DNA from: Pumilibacter muris
Lineage (GTDB): Bacteria > Bacillota > Clostridia > Christensenellales > Pumilibacteraceae
DNA: 64,000 nt
Reading direction: 5' to 3'
Assembly: GCF_943193045.1 (NCBI RefSeq)
Contig: NZ_CALPCN010000003.1
Coordinates: forward strand, 186,001 to 250,000
Shown here: positions 39,871 to 49,873 of the stretch, piece after piece
Layout of the letters: every line of letters begins with the position of its first letter
How positions within the stretch are numbered: position 1 is the stretch's first letter
Translations under genes and position numbers: made by a program
Notes under the pieces: generated by a model
The model's input: only the letters and a program-made list of their open reading frames with translations
Told to the model about the DNA's origin: nothing
The model's database searches: none

Positions 39871-40893
39871 ATGGATTTGTCGCGTTTGGAAGGTAAAACT
39901 GTGTTTATTACGGGCGCGAGCGGCTTAGTGGGTAAGGCGCTTGTTTCTTTGCTGAGTTCCTATAAATTTACCGCTCCCGTAAAGATAATTGCGGCTGTCA
40001 GAAACGTCGAAAAGGCAAAAAAAGCTTTTTCCGAGTTGTCGGGGAATATCGAATACTTAAATTGCGACGTTTGCAATCTTAAGCCCGAAAATATGGGCGT
40101 GGATTATGCGATACATTGCGCTGGCCAAACGTCAAGCAAAAAGTTTGTTGAAGAGCCTGTGGAAGTAATATTGAACAATATTAAAGGCACGGAAAACGTT
40201 TTGAAGTTTTGCAAGGCGAACGACGTTAAAGGAATGGTATATCTTTCCACTATGGAGGTATACGGCACGCCAGAAACCGACTCTAAGATAAACGAGGAAT
40301 TTCCGTGCAATTTGAACGTGACGAGCGTTCGTTCATGCTATCCCGAAAGCAAAAGAGCGTGCGAAAGTTTGTGCGCCTCTTATGCGAAAGAATACGGCGT
40401 TCCCGCAAAGATAGTGCGTTTAACCCAAACTTTCGGTCCGGGAGTGTCGTATAACGACGGAAGGGTGTTCGCCGAATTTGCAAGGTGCGTTATAGAAGGC
40501 AAAGACATTGTTTTGAAAACAAAAGGAGAAACAAAGCGCAATTATTTATATACCGCCGACGCCGCTACCGCTATTTTAACCGTGCTTTTAAACGGGGAAT
40601 CGGGCGAGGCGTATAACGCGGCTAACGAACAAACTTATTGCTCCGTTTACTCTATGGCGAATGCCGTTGCCGAGAAATTCGGCGTCGGAAAAACAAAAGT
40701 GCGGATTTGCGAAGAAAAAGACGCGGGCGCTCTCGGATACGCTCCCACGTTGAAGATGAATTTGAGTTGCGATAAACTTAAAAAGCTCGGTTGGAAAGCC
40801 GAAACGGATTTAATGACGGCTTTTTCGGAAATGATTTTACACATGAAAAACCGCAGAGAAAGCGAACTTGACACAACGGAGTTTAATGGCTGA
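39871..40893 (+). CDS. extended SDR: NAD-dependent epimerase/dehydratase
   Basis: The 340-residue enzyme has the Rossmann motif VFITGASGLVGKAL, the active-site YPESKRACESL (the Tyr-x3-Lys pair), STMEVYG and NEQTYC. It acts on nucleotide-linked sugars or sugar alcohols. In TarI/TarJ-type pathways the reductase partner is an MDR enzyme, so this SDR is more like the reductases paired with TarI-type enzymes in capsule loci; the precise reaction is open. It follows the cytidylyltransferase by 4 bp and overlaps the flippase start by 8 bases. Confidence 0.85.
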   Translation: MDLSRLEGKTVFITGASGLVGKALVSLLSSYKFTAPVKIIAAVRNVEKAKKAFSELSGNIEYLNCDVCNLKPENMGVDYAIHCAGQTSSKKFVEEPVEVILNNIKGTENVLKFCKANDVKGMVYLSTMEVYGTPETDSKINEEFPCNLNVTSVRSCYPESKRACESLCASYAKEYGVPAKIVRLTQTFGPGVSYNDGRVFAEFARCVIEGKDIVLKTKGETKRNYLYTADAATAILTVLLNGESGEAYNAANEQTYCSVYSMANAVAEKFGVGKTKVRICEEKDAGALGYAPTLKMNLSCDKLKKLGWKAETDLMTAFSEMILHMKNRRESELDTTEFNG

Positions 40894-42322
40894 GAAAATA
40901 ACAACTAAAAAATTTGCGAGCAACGTAATAATTTCGCTTGCGGCACAGATTATATCGATGGCGGTGAGCTTTGTTACCGCGCTTATCGTTCCGCGATTTA
41001 TCGACGTGTATCAATATGCGTCGTGGCAAATTTATGTGCTTTACGCGGGGTATGTGGGCGTTCTGCATTTCGGTCTGCTCGACGGGCTTGTTTTGCGTTA
41101 TTCCAAATACGACTACGACGAGCTTGATAAAGAAAGACTTAGGTCGCAGTTTAAAATTCTGTTGCTGTTCACTTGCGCGCTAACTACTGTTGTAACAATA
41201 GTTTCGGCTACTGTTTTGGGCGGTGATTACAAACTTATTTTTATATTCGTTGGCATTGCCATAGTTACGAAGAATTTGGTAACTTACGGCTCCTACATGT
41301 TTCAAATAACCAACCGAATCAATAAATACGCGGTTATGATAATAGCGCAGCGCCTTGCCTACGGTTTGATTGTGGTTGCGCTGTTGCTGTTCGGCGTGAA
41401 AGATTTTTATTGGTACTGCGCGGCGGATTTGTGCGGCGACGCCGTTGGAATGGGCATAGGCTTTATTTTTAATAAAGGTTTGTATTTTCAAAAAGCGCTC
41501 GGATTAAAAGAGGCTTTTAAGGAACTGAAAATCAACGTTGCGTCGGGCATAATTTTGATGTTGGCTAACTGGTCGGCGGCGCTTATGGTAGGCAGCGCGA
41601 AAATGATTACGCAGTGGCGTTGGAACGAGCTTGTTTTCGGAAAGGTTTCGTTCGCGTTCAGTATATCGAACATATTTTTGTCGTTTGTTACGGCTATAAG
41701 CGTGGTTATGTTTCCGTCGTTGAAGCGGGCCGATGAAGAAAAGTTGCCCGAAATGTACGGGCAAATACGAAAAATACTGTCGTTTATACTCTTTTTCGCA
41801 ATGCTTTTCTATTTTGCGGGTTGTTGGATTTTAAATAAATGGATTCCCAAATATTCGGTTAGTTTAACGTATCTCGGAATTTTGTTGCCTATTATCATAT
41901 ATTCTTCGAAAGTAAGTTTGCTTACTAACAACTATCTTAAAGTTTACCGCAAAGAAAAGGCAATGATGGTTGTAAATTTGGTGTCAATCGCCATAGGGGT
42001 TATTGCGTTTTTGCTTAGCGCGTATGTGTTCAACAGTTTAAACGCTGTTCTTATAAGCGTGGTAATAGTTGTGATGCTCAATTCGATTCTTGCGGAAATA
42101 TGCGTTCTAAAAACCATACGGGTGAGAATAGTTGCAGATTTTATTGTTGAAGCGTTTATGACCGCAGGTTTTATATTGTGCGCAAGATTGCTTAATTTGT
42201 GGTTGGGTTGTTTGGTTTATTTGGGGATTTTTGCGGTGTACTGCGTAATAAATCGCAAAGCGGTAAGCGCGGTTTTAGGCAGAATATTCAAACGTAAAAA
42301 AGAGGAGAAAGAAACGGAATGA
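40886..42322 (+). CDS. Wzx-like polysaccharide flippase
   Basis: The 478-residue polytopic protein has about 12-14 helices and belongs to the MOP superfamily, like O-antigen and teichuronic-acid flippases ([20 protein letters not shown] at the start, [20 protein letters not shown]). It would move undecaprenyl-linked repeat units to the outer face for the Wzy-like polymerase. ATG 40886 is favoured over TTG 40868 because ACGGAG precedes it; it overlaps the SDR stop. The end overlaps rmlA (ATGA). Confidence 0.87.
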   Translation: MAEKITTKKFASNVIISLAAQIISMAVSFVTALIVPRFIDVYQYASWQIYVLYAGYVGVLHFGLLDGLVLRYSKYDYDELDKERLRSQFKILLLFTCALTTVVTIVSATVLGGDYKLIFIFVGIAIVTKNLVTYGSYMFQITNRINKYAVMIIAQRLAYGLIVVALLLFGVKDFYWYCAADLCGDAVGMGIGFIFNKGLYFQKALGLKEAFKELKINVASGIILMLANWSAALMVGSAKMITQWRWNELVFGKVSFAFSISNIFLSFVTAISVVMFPSLKRADEEKLPEMYGQIRKILSFILFFAMLFYFAGCWILNKWIPKYSVSLTYLGILLPIIIYSSKVSLLTNNYLKVYRKEKAMMVVNLVSIAIGVIAFLLSAYVFNSLNAVLISVVIVVMLNSILAEICVLKTIRVRIVADFIVEAFMTAGFILCARLLNLWLGCLVYLGIFAVYCVINRKAVSAVLGRIFKRKKEEKETE

Positions 42323-43215
42323 AAGGCATAATACTTGCGGGCGGAAGCGGAACAAGGCTTTATCCGCTTACGAGGGTAACAAGCAAGCAACTGTTGCCCG
42401 TATACGACAAACCCATGATTTATTACCCGTTGTCGGTTTTGATGAACGCGGGCATAAGGGAAATACTTATAATATCGACGCCGCAGGATACGCCGCGATT
42501 TAAAGAGCTTTTCGGCAGCGGAAGCGCTCTCGGCATAAAGCTCGAATATGCGGTTCAGCCGTCGCCCGACGGGCTTGCGCAGGCGTTCGTTATAGGAGAA
42601 AAGTTTATAGGAAAAGACAGTGTAGCTATGGTGCTCGGCGACAATATTTTTGCGGGGCACGGGCTTAACAAGCGTCTTAAAACTGCCGTTTCTCATGCGG
42701 AAAGCGGTTGCGGCGCCACAATATTCGGCTATTATGTGGACGACCCCCAAAGATTCGGAATAGTGGAATTCGATTCTTGCGGCAAGGCGATTTCGATTGA
42801 GGAAAAACCTGCGAACCCCAAAAGCAATTATTGCGTCACGGGTTTGTATTTTTACGACAACAAAGTGGTTAAGCTTGCGAAAACGCTTAAACCTTCCGCT
42901 CGCGGCGAGTTGGAAATTACCGATTTGAATAGAATATACCTTGAAAACGGCGAGCTTAACGTGGAAATTTTGGGTCAGGGATTCACCTGGCTCGACACGG
43001 GCACACACGACAGCCTTGTTGACGCCACGAATTTTGTGCGCACGGTTGAAACGCACCAACACAGAAAAATAGGTTGCTTGGAAGAAATAGCGTATTTAAA
43101 CGGCTGGATTGCAAAAGAGCAGATTGTTAAGCTTTACGAGCCTATGCTCAAAAACGAATACGGAAGATACTTAAAAGAAGTTGCCGACGGCAAATATCTT
43201 GACGGGTTATATTAG
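42319..43215 (+). CDS. rmlA: glucose-1-phosphate thymidylyltransferase
   Basis: The 298-residue enzyme makes dTDP-glucose, the first step to dTDP-L-rhamnose. It has the signature [36 protein letters not shown] split over residues 3-38, with [12 protein letters not shown] and [12 protein letters not shown]. The length is normal (RmlA short form). Together with the next three genes it forms a full rml set in the order A, B, D, C. Start overlaps the flippase stop. Confidence 0.97.
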   Translation: MKGIILAGGSGTRLYPLTRVTSKQLLPVYDKPMIYYPLSVLMNAGIREILIISTPQDTPRFKELFGSGSALGIKLEYAVQPSPDGLAQAFVIGEKFIGKDSVAMVLGDNIFAGHGLNKRLKTAVSHAESGCGATIFGYYVDDPQRFGIVEFDSCGKAISIEEKPANPKSNYCVTGLYFYDNKVVKLAKTLKPSARGELEITDLNRIYLENGELNVEILGQGFTWLDTGTHDSLVDATNFVRTVETHQHRKIGCLEEIAYLNGWIAKEQIVKLYEPMLKNEYGRYLKEVADGKYLDGLY

Positions 43216-43228
43216 GAGAAAAGAAAAA

Positions 43229-44248
43229 ATGACGTTGATAGTAACCGGCGGAGCCGGTTTTATAGGGAGCAATTTTATATTTCACATAATGGAAAAATAT
43301 CCGAACTACCGAGTGGTTTGTTTGGATAAACTGACTTATGCGGGCAATCTTTCGACTCTTGCGCCTGTAATGAAGAACAAGAATTTCCGTTTCGTTAAAG
43401 CGGATATTTGCGACAGAGACGCCGTTTTCGCGCTGTTTGAAGAAGAAAAGCCTGACGTGGTGGTAAATTTTGCCGCCGAAAGTCATGTTGACCGCAGCAT
43501 AGAAGAACCGGGTATTTTTCTGCAAACAAATATTATGGGCACGGCTACGCTTATGGATGCTTGCCGAAAATTCGGAATCAAGCGGTTTCATCAAGTTTCC
43601 ACCGACGAAGTGTACGGCGATTTGCCGCTCGACCGACCCGATTTGTTTTTTACCGAGCAAACGCCTATTCATACGTCGAGCCCTTATTCGTCGAGCAAGG
43701 CGGCTGCCGACCTTTTGGCGCTGGCGTATTACAGAACTTACGGGCTTGCCGTTAGCGTGAGCAGATGCTCCAACAATTACGGACCGTATCATTTCCCCGA
43801 AAAGCTTATTCCGCTCATGATAGCCAACGCTTTAAACAATAAACCGCTTCCTGTTTACGGCAAGGGAGAGAACGTAAGAGACTGGTTGTATGTTGAAGAC
43901 CATTGCAAAGCGATAGACCTTATAATTCACAAAGGCAGAGCGGGCGAGGTCTACAATATAGGCGGTCATAACGAAATGAAAAATATCGACATAGTTAAAA
44001 TTATATGCAAAGAGTTAAATAAGCCCGAAAGCCTAATAACTTTCGTTGCCGACCGCAAGGGGCACGATATGCGTTACGCAATCGACCCCTCTAAAATTCA
44101 CAGAGAACTCGGTTGGCTTCCCGAAACCAAATTCGAGGACGGTATAAAAAAGACAATCGAATGGTATCTTAGTAATCGTGAGTGGTGGGAAACGATAATT
44201 TCCGGCGAATATAAAGAATATTACGAAAAGATGTACGGTAACAGATAA
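43229..44248 (+). CDS. rmlB: dTDP-glucose 4,6-dehydratase
   Basis: The 339-residue extended SDR has the Rossmann motif VTGGAGFIGSNF, active-site STDEVYGDL, the YSSSKAAADLL Tyr-x3-Lys pair and SNNYGPYHFPEKLIP, all diagnostic for RmlB. It oxidises, dehydrates and reduces dTDP-glucose to the 4-keto-6-deoxy sugar. ATG 43229 with AGGAG 10 bases upstream is chosen over an in-frame ATG at 43181 that lies inside rmlA. Confidence 0.97.
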   Translation: MTLIVTGGAGFIGSNFIFHIMEKYPNYRVVCLDKLTYAGNLSTLAPVMKNKNFRFVKADICDRDAVFALFEEEKPDVVVNFAAESHVDRSIEEPGIFLQTNIMGTATLMDACRKFGIKRFHQVSTDEVYGDLPLDRPDLFFTEQTPIHTSSPYSSSKAAADLLALAYYRTYGLAVSVSRCSNNYGPYHFPEKLIPLMIANALNNKPLPVYGKGENVRDWLYVEDHCKAIDLIIHKGRAGEVYNIGGHNEMKNIDIVKIICKELNKPESLITFVADRKGHDMRYAIDPSKIHRELGWLPETKFEDGIKKTIEWYLSNREWWETIISGEYKEYYEKMYGNR

Positions 44249-45109
44249 ATGAAAATTTTAGTGACGGGCGCGCGCGGACAACTCGGTGCCGACGTAATGC
44301 GCGAATTGATTTTAAGAGGACACGACGCTTTCGGCGTGGATAAAGAGGAAATGGATATTACCGATTGCCAAAGCGTGTCGCGCGTTATGAACGACGTGCG
44401 CCCGCAGGCGGTAATACATTGCGCCGCATGGACGGCGGTTGACGCCGCCGAAGATGAATGCAACAAAGTTTTCGTAAAAAAGGTGAATGCCGACGGCACC
44501 GAAAACGTTGCGAAAGAATGTTTTAAGCACAATGCCAAAATGTTGTATCTTTCAACCGATTATGTGTTCGACGGAAAGGGAAACGAGGCATGGAAGCCCG
44601 ACTGCGAAGAATATAAGCCGCTTAACGTGTACGGAGAAACCAAACTTGCGGGGGAACGGGCTGTTGCCGCCGCGCTCGACGAATACTTTATTGTGCGCAT
44701 AGCTTGGGTGTTCGGTAAGAGCGGGAACAATTTTATAAAAACAATGTTAAAACTTGCCCAAACGCACAACAGTTTGCGCGTTGTGAACGACCAAATAGGA
44801 ACGCCTACCTATACTTACGATTTGGCTCGTTTGTTGGCTGATATGATTGAAACGGAAAAATACGGATATTATCACGCGACTAACGAAGGCGGATATGTGA
44901 GTTGGGCCGACTTTGCGGAAGAAATTTTTCGTCAGGCGGGATTGAGTGTTACAGTTGTTCCCGTGTCTACCGAAGAATACGGATTGAGTAAGGCGGCTCG
45001 TCCGCGTAACAGCAGGCTGGATAAAAGCAAGCTTACGGAAAACGGGTTTAAGCTTTTGCCCGCTTGGCAAGACGCGCTTAAAAGATATTTAAAGGAGCTC
45101 GGTTATTAA
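44249..45109 (+). CDS. rmlD: dTDP-4-dehydrorhamnose reductase
   Basis: The 286-residue SDR has the start LVTGARGQLGADVMREL, the TAVDAAED segment typical of RmlD, active-site YLSTDYVFDG and VYGETKLAGE (Tyr and Lys). It performs the final NAD(P)H-dependent step to dTDP-L-rhamnose. The ATG directly abuts the rmlB stop. It precedes rmlC here, so the order is A-B-D-C. Confidence 0.95.
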   Translation: MKILVTGARGQLGADVMRELILRGHDAFGVDKEEMDITDCQSVSRVMNDVRPQAVIHCAAWTAVDAAEDECNKVFVKKVNADGTENVAKECFKHNAKMLYLSTDYVFDGKGNEAWKPDCEEYKPLNVYGETKLAGERAVAAALDEYFIVRIAWVFGKSGNNFIKTMLKLAQTHNSLRVVNDQIGTPTYTYDLARLLADMIETEKYGYYHATNEGGYVSWADFAEEIFRQAGLSVTVVPVSTEEYGLSKAARPRNSRLDKSKLTENGFKLLPAWQDALKRYLKELGY

Positions 45110-45703
45110 ATGGGACAAATTAAAGTTATCGACGCGCCTATAAAAGGGCTTTATATAATCGAACCGACGGTGCACGGAGACAATCGCGGCTACTTTATGG
45201 AAACGTATAATAAGCGCGACATGGAAGAACACGGCTTGAACATGAATTTCGTTCAAGACAATCAAAGCATGTCGGTTAAAGGCGTTTTGCGCGGATTGCA
45301 TTTTCAAAAACAATATCCGCAAGGCAAACTCGTAAGAGTTATAAAAGGTAAAGTTTTTGACGTTGCCGTAGATGTGCGCCCTACAAGCGAGACGTTCGGA
45401 AAATGGTTCGGCGTGGAACTTACGGAAGAAAACAAAAAACAGTTCTATATATCCGAAGGCTTTGCTCACGGCTTTTTGGTGCTTTCCGATACTGCCGAAT
45501 TTTGCTATAAAGTTACAGATTTTTATCATCCCGGCGACGAGGGCGGAATTGCATGGAACGACCCGAAAATAGGAATAGACTGGGGCGTTACGGGGGTATA
45601 CGGCGGTAACGCCGACCCGAGCGGATACAAACTTAAAGACGGCGCCGACGTAATAATGTCGGACAAAGATAAGCTGTGGAAAACTCTCGACTCGTTATTT
45701 TGA
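45110..45703 (+). CDS. rmlC: dTDP-4-dehydrorhamnose 3,5-epimerase
   Basis: The 197-residue cupin has FVQDNQSMSVKGVLRGLHFQ (with the catalytic His), GKVFDVAVDVR and GFAHGFLVLSD, all characteristic of RmlC. It epimerises C3 and C5 before the RmlD step. It is the last gene of the operon; ATG abuts the rmlD stop. A terminator follows at 45786. Confidence 0.96.
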   Translation: MGQIKVIDAPIKGLYIIEPTVHGDNRGYFMETYNKRDMEEHGLNMNFVQDNQSMSVKGVLRGLHFQKQYPQGKLVRVIKGKVFDVAVDVRPTSETFGKWFGVELTEENKKQFYISEGFAHGFLVLSDTAEFCYKVTDFYHPGDEGGIAWNDPKIGIDWGVTGVYGGNADPSGYKLKDGADVIMSDKDKLWKTLDSLF

Positions 45704-45785
45704 ACTACGCGGGTTGTTGCGCCCAAAAAGAACCGTTTTCGACAAATTGTATGTATATTTCCTCAATTTAGGTAAGGTATAATAT

Positions 45786-45819
45786 AACCCGACGCATTTT
45801 TGAAAAGGTCGGGTTTTTT
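45786..45819 (+). terminator. terminator of the glycan operon
   Basis: AACCCGAC (45786-45793) pairs with GTCGGGTT (45808-45815), then T-run. Confidence 0.82.
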
Positions 45820-45821
45820 GT

Positions 45822-48029
45822 TTGATAAAACGGGCGATATTGAAATACGTATTTATGTTGTTTTCTCTTGCCGCGCTTTGCGGCGCGGAGTTTTCGGGCA
45901 TGCGTCCTTGCGGCGCGGGGTTTGCCGCCGCGCTCGTTTATTGCGGAATGCCCGCTATTGTCGTTTTGCCCGCTTACATGGGGTTTTCGCTTATTTTCGA
46001 TTTTTCGTTGGAAACTTTTTTATATGCTCTCGCGGTTAGCGTCGTTTCGTTCGCGGCGGGAGTTACGGGGCTGAAATTCACGCGCGCAAAAAGAGCGGTG
46101 TTCTTGTCGCTTTTTGCGGCGGCGCAGTGCTCGCTGCTTTTAATGCACTCAACACTCGGGTATTTGAGAATTTTGGTGTGGAGCGTTTTAGCTGCGGGAA
46201 TATTCGTTTCTTCGGTTTGCTTTTTGCGCCCCGTGCTTGTGCAAAAACTCAAATATAAATTTTTGGAAACGGAGCTTGTTTGCGGAGGCGTTTTGCTTAT
46301 TTGCGCGTCGCTCGGGCTTGGCAAAATGCAAGTCGAGGGGTTCGACGCGGCGTATTTGTTGGCAGCTTTCGCAATTCCGTTCGCGGCGGGCGTAGGCTCG
46401 CTTTCGGGTTCTGTCGCCGTTGCAATTTGTTTCGGTTGCGGAATAGCTCTCGGCTCCGAGCAAGTCGCGCCCATAGCGTTTATGGCGTTTGCCGCGCTTG
46501 TAACCGCAATATTCGCCGAAGCGCCTCGCCCAATATCTTCGCTTTCAACGGCGGCGGCATACGTTCTTGCCGCATACCTCTTTTCGGCTCCTCCGTTGTG
46601 GCAACAAATACTGTGCTTTGCTGTGGGCGCGCTGTCGTTCGCATTCGTGCCCAAAAGTTTGCTCGGCAAAGTGCGCGACGTTTTGTTCGCCCCCGTAACC
46701 GCAACCGCCGCGCGCGGCATAGTGAACCGCGCGGCTTCCGAAACGGGAAAAAACTTGCTCGGCGCGTCGCAAATATTCGCCGATATGAAAATAGCTATGG
46801 AGCAGGTTCCCGACGCGGAAGAAACGAGCGTGCTCGAAAAGAACGTTTGTTCTCGCTGTTCGGGTTACGCACAGTGTTCGCAAGTGGGCGGCTACCGAGA
46901 AGCGCTCGATAAAATGGAGCGAAGCTCAGCCGCAAAGGGTAGGGCGAGCGTTTCGGAAGTGCCCGCGCTTTTATCGACGTGCGGCAATCTTGCGGCGCTT
47001 ATTTCGGGCGCAACGGAATCCGCTCAGCTCAAACACGAACAGCTTATTGTGAGCGAGGCGAGAAGGGAAGGGCGCAATATAGTTGCGAAACAACTCGGGC
47101 TAATGTCGGAAGTTTTAAAGCAAATGGGCAACCGAGTTAAGGAGCCCGCAAAGTTCGACACAGCTAAGGAAAAGCGGATAGCCGAAGAACTTTCATATAG
47201 AGGCGCCGTTGTGCCCGAAGTTATAGTAACCGATGAAACCGTGTCGGTAGTGTTGCAGTCGGAAGAGCTCACAAACGAACAAATAACCTCTGCCGTAAGT
47301 AAAACGATGCACGCTCCGTATCGTTGCATAAGAGGGGGCGCCGACGTGCTTCCCGGCTACACATTGTTGCTTTTTGCAAAAGCGCCGCGCTACGACGTGG
47401 CTTTTTCGGCGGCTGCAAGCGCCAAAGAGACGCGAAGCGGCGACAGCCACTCGTTTATAAGGCTGGGCGGCGACCGTTTTATGATGACGCTGTGCGACGG
47501 TATGGGAAGCGGCGACGCGGCGAGAAAAGCGAGCGAAACCGCAATAGAATTAGTTGAAAGTTTCTTTAAAGCGGGGCTCGATTCCATGAGCGCGGTAGAG
47601 TGCGTGAACAGATTTCTCGCGTTAAACGAATGCGAAAGATTTTCCACTCTCGACATTACGGTGATAGACCTTAACAGCGGCGTTGCCGAAATAATCAAAC
47701 TTTCGTCGCCCGCCACCGTAATAAAAACTGCGGAGGGCGTTAGAGCGATTTCGGGTTCGGCTCTTCCTATGGGGGTGTTCGAGCAAGTGCAGTGCGGGCA
47801 CTCCACGCAAAATCTGCGTTCCGGCGACGAAATAATTATGGCTACCGACGGAGTTACCGACGCGCTCGGTTCAACCGAAAGCTTGATTGCGGCTGCCGCA
47901 ACGAGCAATGCTTGCGAACCTCAGGCAAAAGCGCGGGAACTTCTCGAATACGCTACCGCCGCGCAAAGGGGAAAACTGCGCGACGACGGCACCGTGCTTT
48001 GCGCCCGAATTTTCGAAAAAAAATATTAA
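45822..48029 (+). CDS. spoIIE: stage II sporulation protein E (SpoIIE) phosphatase
   Basis: The 735-residue protein has a membrane domain of about 8-10 helices (1-290), a middle dimerisation region with a cysteine pair set (VCSRCSGYAQC, about 345-355) and a C-terminal PP2C-type phosphatase (about 530-735). Metal motifs are LCDGMGSGDAARKAS, MATDGVTDALG and LRDDGTVLCARIF. In Bacillus SpoIIE dephosphorylates SpoIIAA to switch on sigma-F in the forespore. It is slightly short of the usual 800 or more residues. The start is unsure: TTG 45822 has no ribosome binding site and follows the terminator closely; ATG 45855 is an alternative. It is strong evidence that the organism sporulates. Confidence 0.92.
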   Translation: MIKRAILKYVFMLFSLAALCGAEFSGMRPCGAGFAAALVYCGMPAIVVLPAYMGFSLIFDFSLETFLYALAVSVVSFAAGVTGLKFTRAKRAVFLSLFAAAQCSLLLMHSTLGYLRILVWSVLAAGIFVSSVCFLRPVLVQKLKYKFLETELVCGGVLLICASLGLGKMQVEGFDAAYLLAAFAIPFAAGVGSLSGSVAVAICFGCGIALGSEQVAPIAFMAFAALVTAIFAEAPRPISSLSTAAAYVLAAYLFSAPPLWQQILCFAVGALSFAFVPKSLLGKVRDVLFAPVTATAARGIVNRAASETGKNLLGASQIFADMKIAMEQVPDAEETSVLEKNVCSRCSGYAQCSQVGGYREALDKMERSSAAKGRASVSEVPALLSTCGNLAALISGATESAQLKHEQLIVSEARREGRNIVAKQLGLMSEVLKQMGNRVKEPAKFDTAKEKRIAEELSYRGAVVPEVIVTDETVSVVLQSEELTNEQITSAVSKTMHAPYRCIRGGADVLPGYTLLLFAKAPRYDVAFSAAASAKETRSGDSHSFIRLGGDRFMMTLCDGMGSGDAARKASETAIELVESFFKAGLDSMSAVECVNRFLALNECERFSTLDITVIDLNSGVAEIIKLSSPATVIKTAEGVRAISGSALPMGVFEQVQCGHSTQNLRSGDEIIMATDGVTDALGSTESLIAAAATSNACEPQAKARELLEYATAAQRGKLRDDGTVLCARIFEKKY

Positions 48030-48119
48030 AATACGAATATGAAACGAGTTCGCCGCATAAATACTTATATTAGTTTAAAATAACCGAAGCGGGTTCGAAT
48101 ATAAATGCTCCGCTTACGG

Positions 48120-48148
48120 TTGACAAAATTCATGAGCGATTGTATAAT
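48120..48148 (+). promoter_or_regulatory. consensus promoter giving a leaderless message
   Basis: -35 TTGACA (48120-48125) and -10 TATAAT (48143-48148) are 17 bases apart, a perfect consensus. The start ATG at 48157 is 8 bases past the -10, at the expected RNA start. Confidence 0.8.
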
Positions 48149-48156
48149 ATTATTTA

Positions 48157-49839
48157 ATGAAGTATTTGACGGAGCATACATCGTCTATCGTATTTTGCGC
48201 AGTGGCGGCGGCGTTGGCGCTTTTGTTCGTCATAATGTTTATTGTTGCCGTTGCACGGAAAAAACGGGTGCGGCGCGGCTTCGACGTTTTAAAGCTGCTT
48301 TTCGGCTCGCTCGCGTTCATAATAGCGTTCGTTGCTGGCGCTTTTGCCGTTGTGAATAAATACGAGTTGTTCAAGCTTTCAGTGAGTTCGGACGGAAGCG
48401 TTCTCGCGTTTTTATATGCGGGAAAAAAGCTGTTTTCCGTTCCCGCTCTCGGAATTGCCGTAGTGTTTTTTAACCGCTTGAAATGGTTCGGCATAGCGGC
48501 GCCTTTTGCGTTGTGCTTTTTGAGCTTGATTGCCATGCTTGCGGTTTCGATAAAAACTTACTCAAAGAAAAAAGCGAAAAAACAAGCTACGAAAACCTTG
48601 TGCGTTACTCCCGCCGAAAGCGGCGAAAATAGCGAGCCCGAAAAAGGCGAGATTTTTGAAGAGACTGCGCCGAAGGAGCAGGGCGACGATGAGGATACGC
48701 TTTATAACGAACCCGTCGCGCTCGCGCAAGAAACCGGCGAAATGGAATTTTCGGAGCCGTCCGACGGGATAGATTCGGCGGAAGCGAGAAATATAGTAGA
48801 CGAAATAGATAAGCTCGTAACGGGCGAGCACGAACCGTTAGACGACGAAATAGACGACCGCTTGCGTCGCGCGATTAAAGAGGGATACGCGCTTTCCGAC
48901 GCTTTCGAAAATCCCGCAACCGCTAACAAGGGGACGCTTAACGACGGAGCCGACGATTCGGAATATATTCCTGCGGCTTTGTTCGCCGAAAAAGAGGACG
49001 TAGGGCAAGAGGAATACGACGACGAGGACGAAGACTTTTCCGACTTTACCTCAGACTATGACGAAGAAAATAACGGCTTTGCAACCGACGGCGATTTTGA
49101 GAGAGAACCTTGCGCCGAAGAAGAACTCGACGAGGAAAATGCGGAGCCGAGCTACGAAGATTTCGCGTTTGCCAACGAGCCCGAAAGCGAACCCGAGCGG
49201 GAAGAAGAAATAGAAGAAGAGGACGAAACGCCGGATAATTATGCGGCGACTACTGCGAATACGCTCGCTCGTTCTTTTTCGCAACAAGCGGATAGCGGAG
49301 CTACGCGCAACATGTCGGCAAGCCGTAAGGTGGAGCCCGCTCGCGGCGACTACGACGAATCGCTTATTCCCACGCGCGTGCGCACTATAATACGCCGTCC
49401 CACAGCCAAAAATATAGAAGAAATCGAACGCAGAGTCGTTTCCGATTCGGAGCGGGAGAAAGAACTCGCTTCGGCTAAACAAACGCCTAAAACTCCCGCC
49501 AAACCGTTGGGAACGGAGAAAACGACTGCGGTATCCGAAAAAAAGAAACCCGCTTCAACGCGCAAAAAAAGCGGCGCAACTACGAAAAAAAGCTCGGCGC
49601 AACCATCGAAAATTTCCGCCGCGAAAGACGAAGCTAAAACGGCGGAACGGTCGGAGCCTAAAAATTCCGCCGAGAGTAAGTCGGTTGTTGCCGAAATCAA
49701 TAATTTGCCGCTCACGCGTAAATACATAATTTTGAACAGGCGCAACGCCGCCGCCGTTTTCAACGAATACCTTAACGGCAAGCGCGAACAGGAAAAGCAA
49801 GAAATCACAGGTTCGCTGAACACTATCATCATAAAATAG
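48157..49839 (+). CDS. membrane protein with a long acidic, disordered cytoplasmic region
   Basis: The 560-residue protein has N-terminal hydrophobic helices (about 11-33, 46-66, 85-105 and 110-130). A very acidic region follows (about 150-370, with runs such as EEYDDEDEDF and EEEIEEEDE), then a Lys/Ser/Thr/Ala-rich stretch (about 430-515). A conserved-looking tail (LPLTRKYIILNRRNAAAVFN) ends it. No domain was recognised. The charge switch from acidic to basic suggests a scaffold or partner-binding role at the membrane. The ATG is 8 bases from a perfect promoter -10 and has no ribosome binding site. It precedes a ROK kinase by 34 bp, so they may be co-transcribed. Confidence 0.65.
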   Translation: MKYLTEHTSSIVFCAVAAALALLFVIMFIVAVARKKRVRRGFDVLKLLFGSLAFIIAFVAGAFAVVNKYELFKLSVSSDGSVLAFLYAGKKLFSVPALGIAVVFFNRLKWFGIAAPFALCFLSLIAMLAVSIKTYSKKKAKKQATKTLCVTPAESGENSEPEKGEIFEETAPKEQGDDEDTLYNEPVALAQETGEMEFSEPSDGIDSAEARNIVDEIDKLVTGEHEPLDDEIDDRLRRAIKEGYALSDAFENPATANKGTLNDGADDSEYIPAALFAEKEDVGQEEYDDEDEDFSDFTSDYDEENNGFATDGDFEREPCAEEELDEENAEPSYEDFAFANEPESEPEREEEIEEEDETPDNYAATTANTLARSFSQQADSGATRNMSASRKVEPARGDYDESLIPTRVRTIIRRPTAKNIEEIERRVVSDSEREKELASAKQTPKTPAKPLGTEKTTAVSEKKKPASTRKKSGATTKKSSAQPSKISAAKDEAKTAERSEPKNSAESKSVVAEINNLPLTRKYIILNRRNAAAVFNEYLNGKREQEKQEITGSLNTIIIK

Positions 49840-49873
49840 CGCCCGACTATTGCGCGAGCGTGAAGGAGTTGCA

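Noticed and set aside
45755-45783. TATAAT at 45778-45783 as a spoIIE promoter
   Set aside because: No proper -35 at the right distance, and the expected RNA would begin inside the terminator of the glycan operon.
48083-48115. GGGTTCGAAT resembling a tRNA T loop
   Set aside because: Only a 6-bp AAGCGG/CCGCTT hairpin can form; there is no acceptor, anticodon or D arm.
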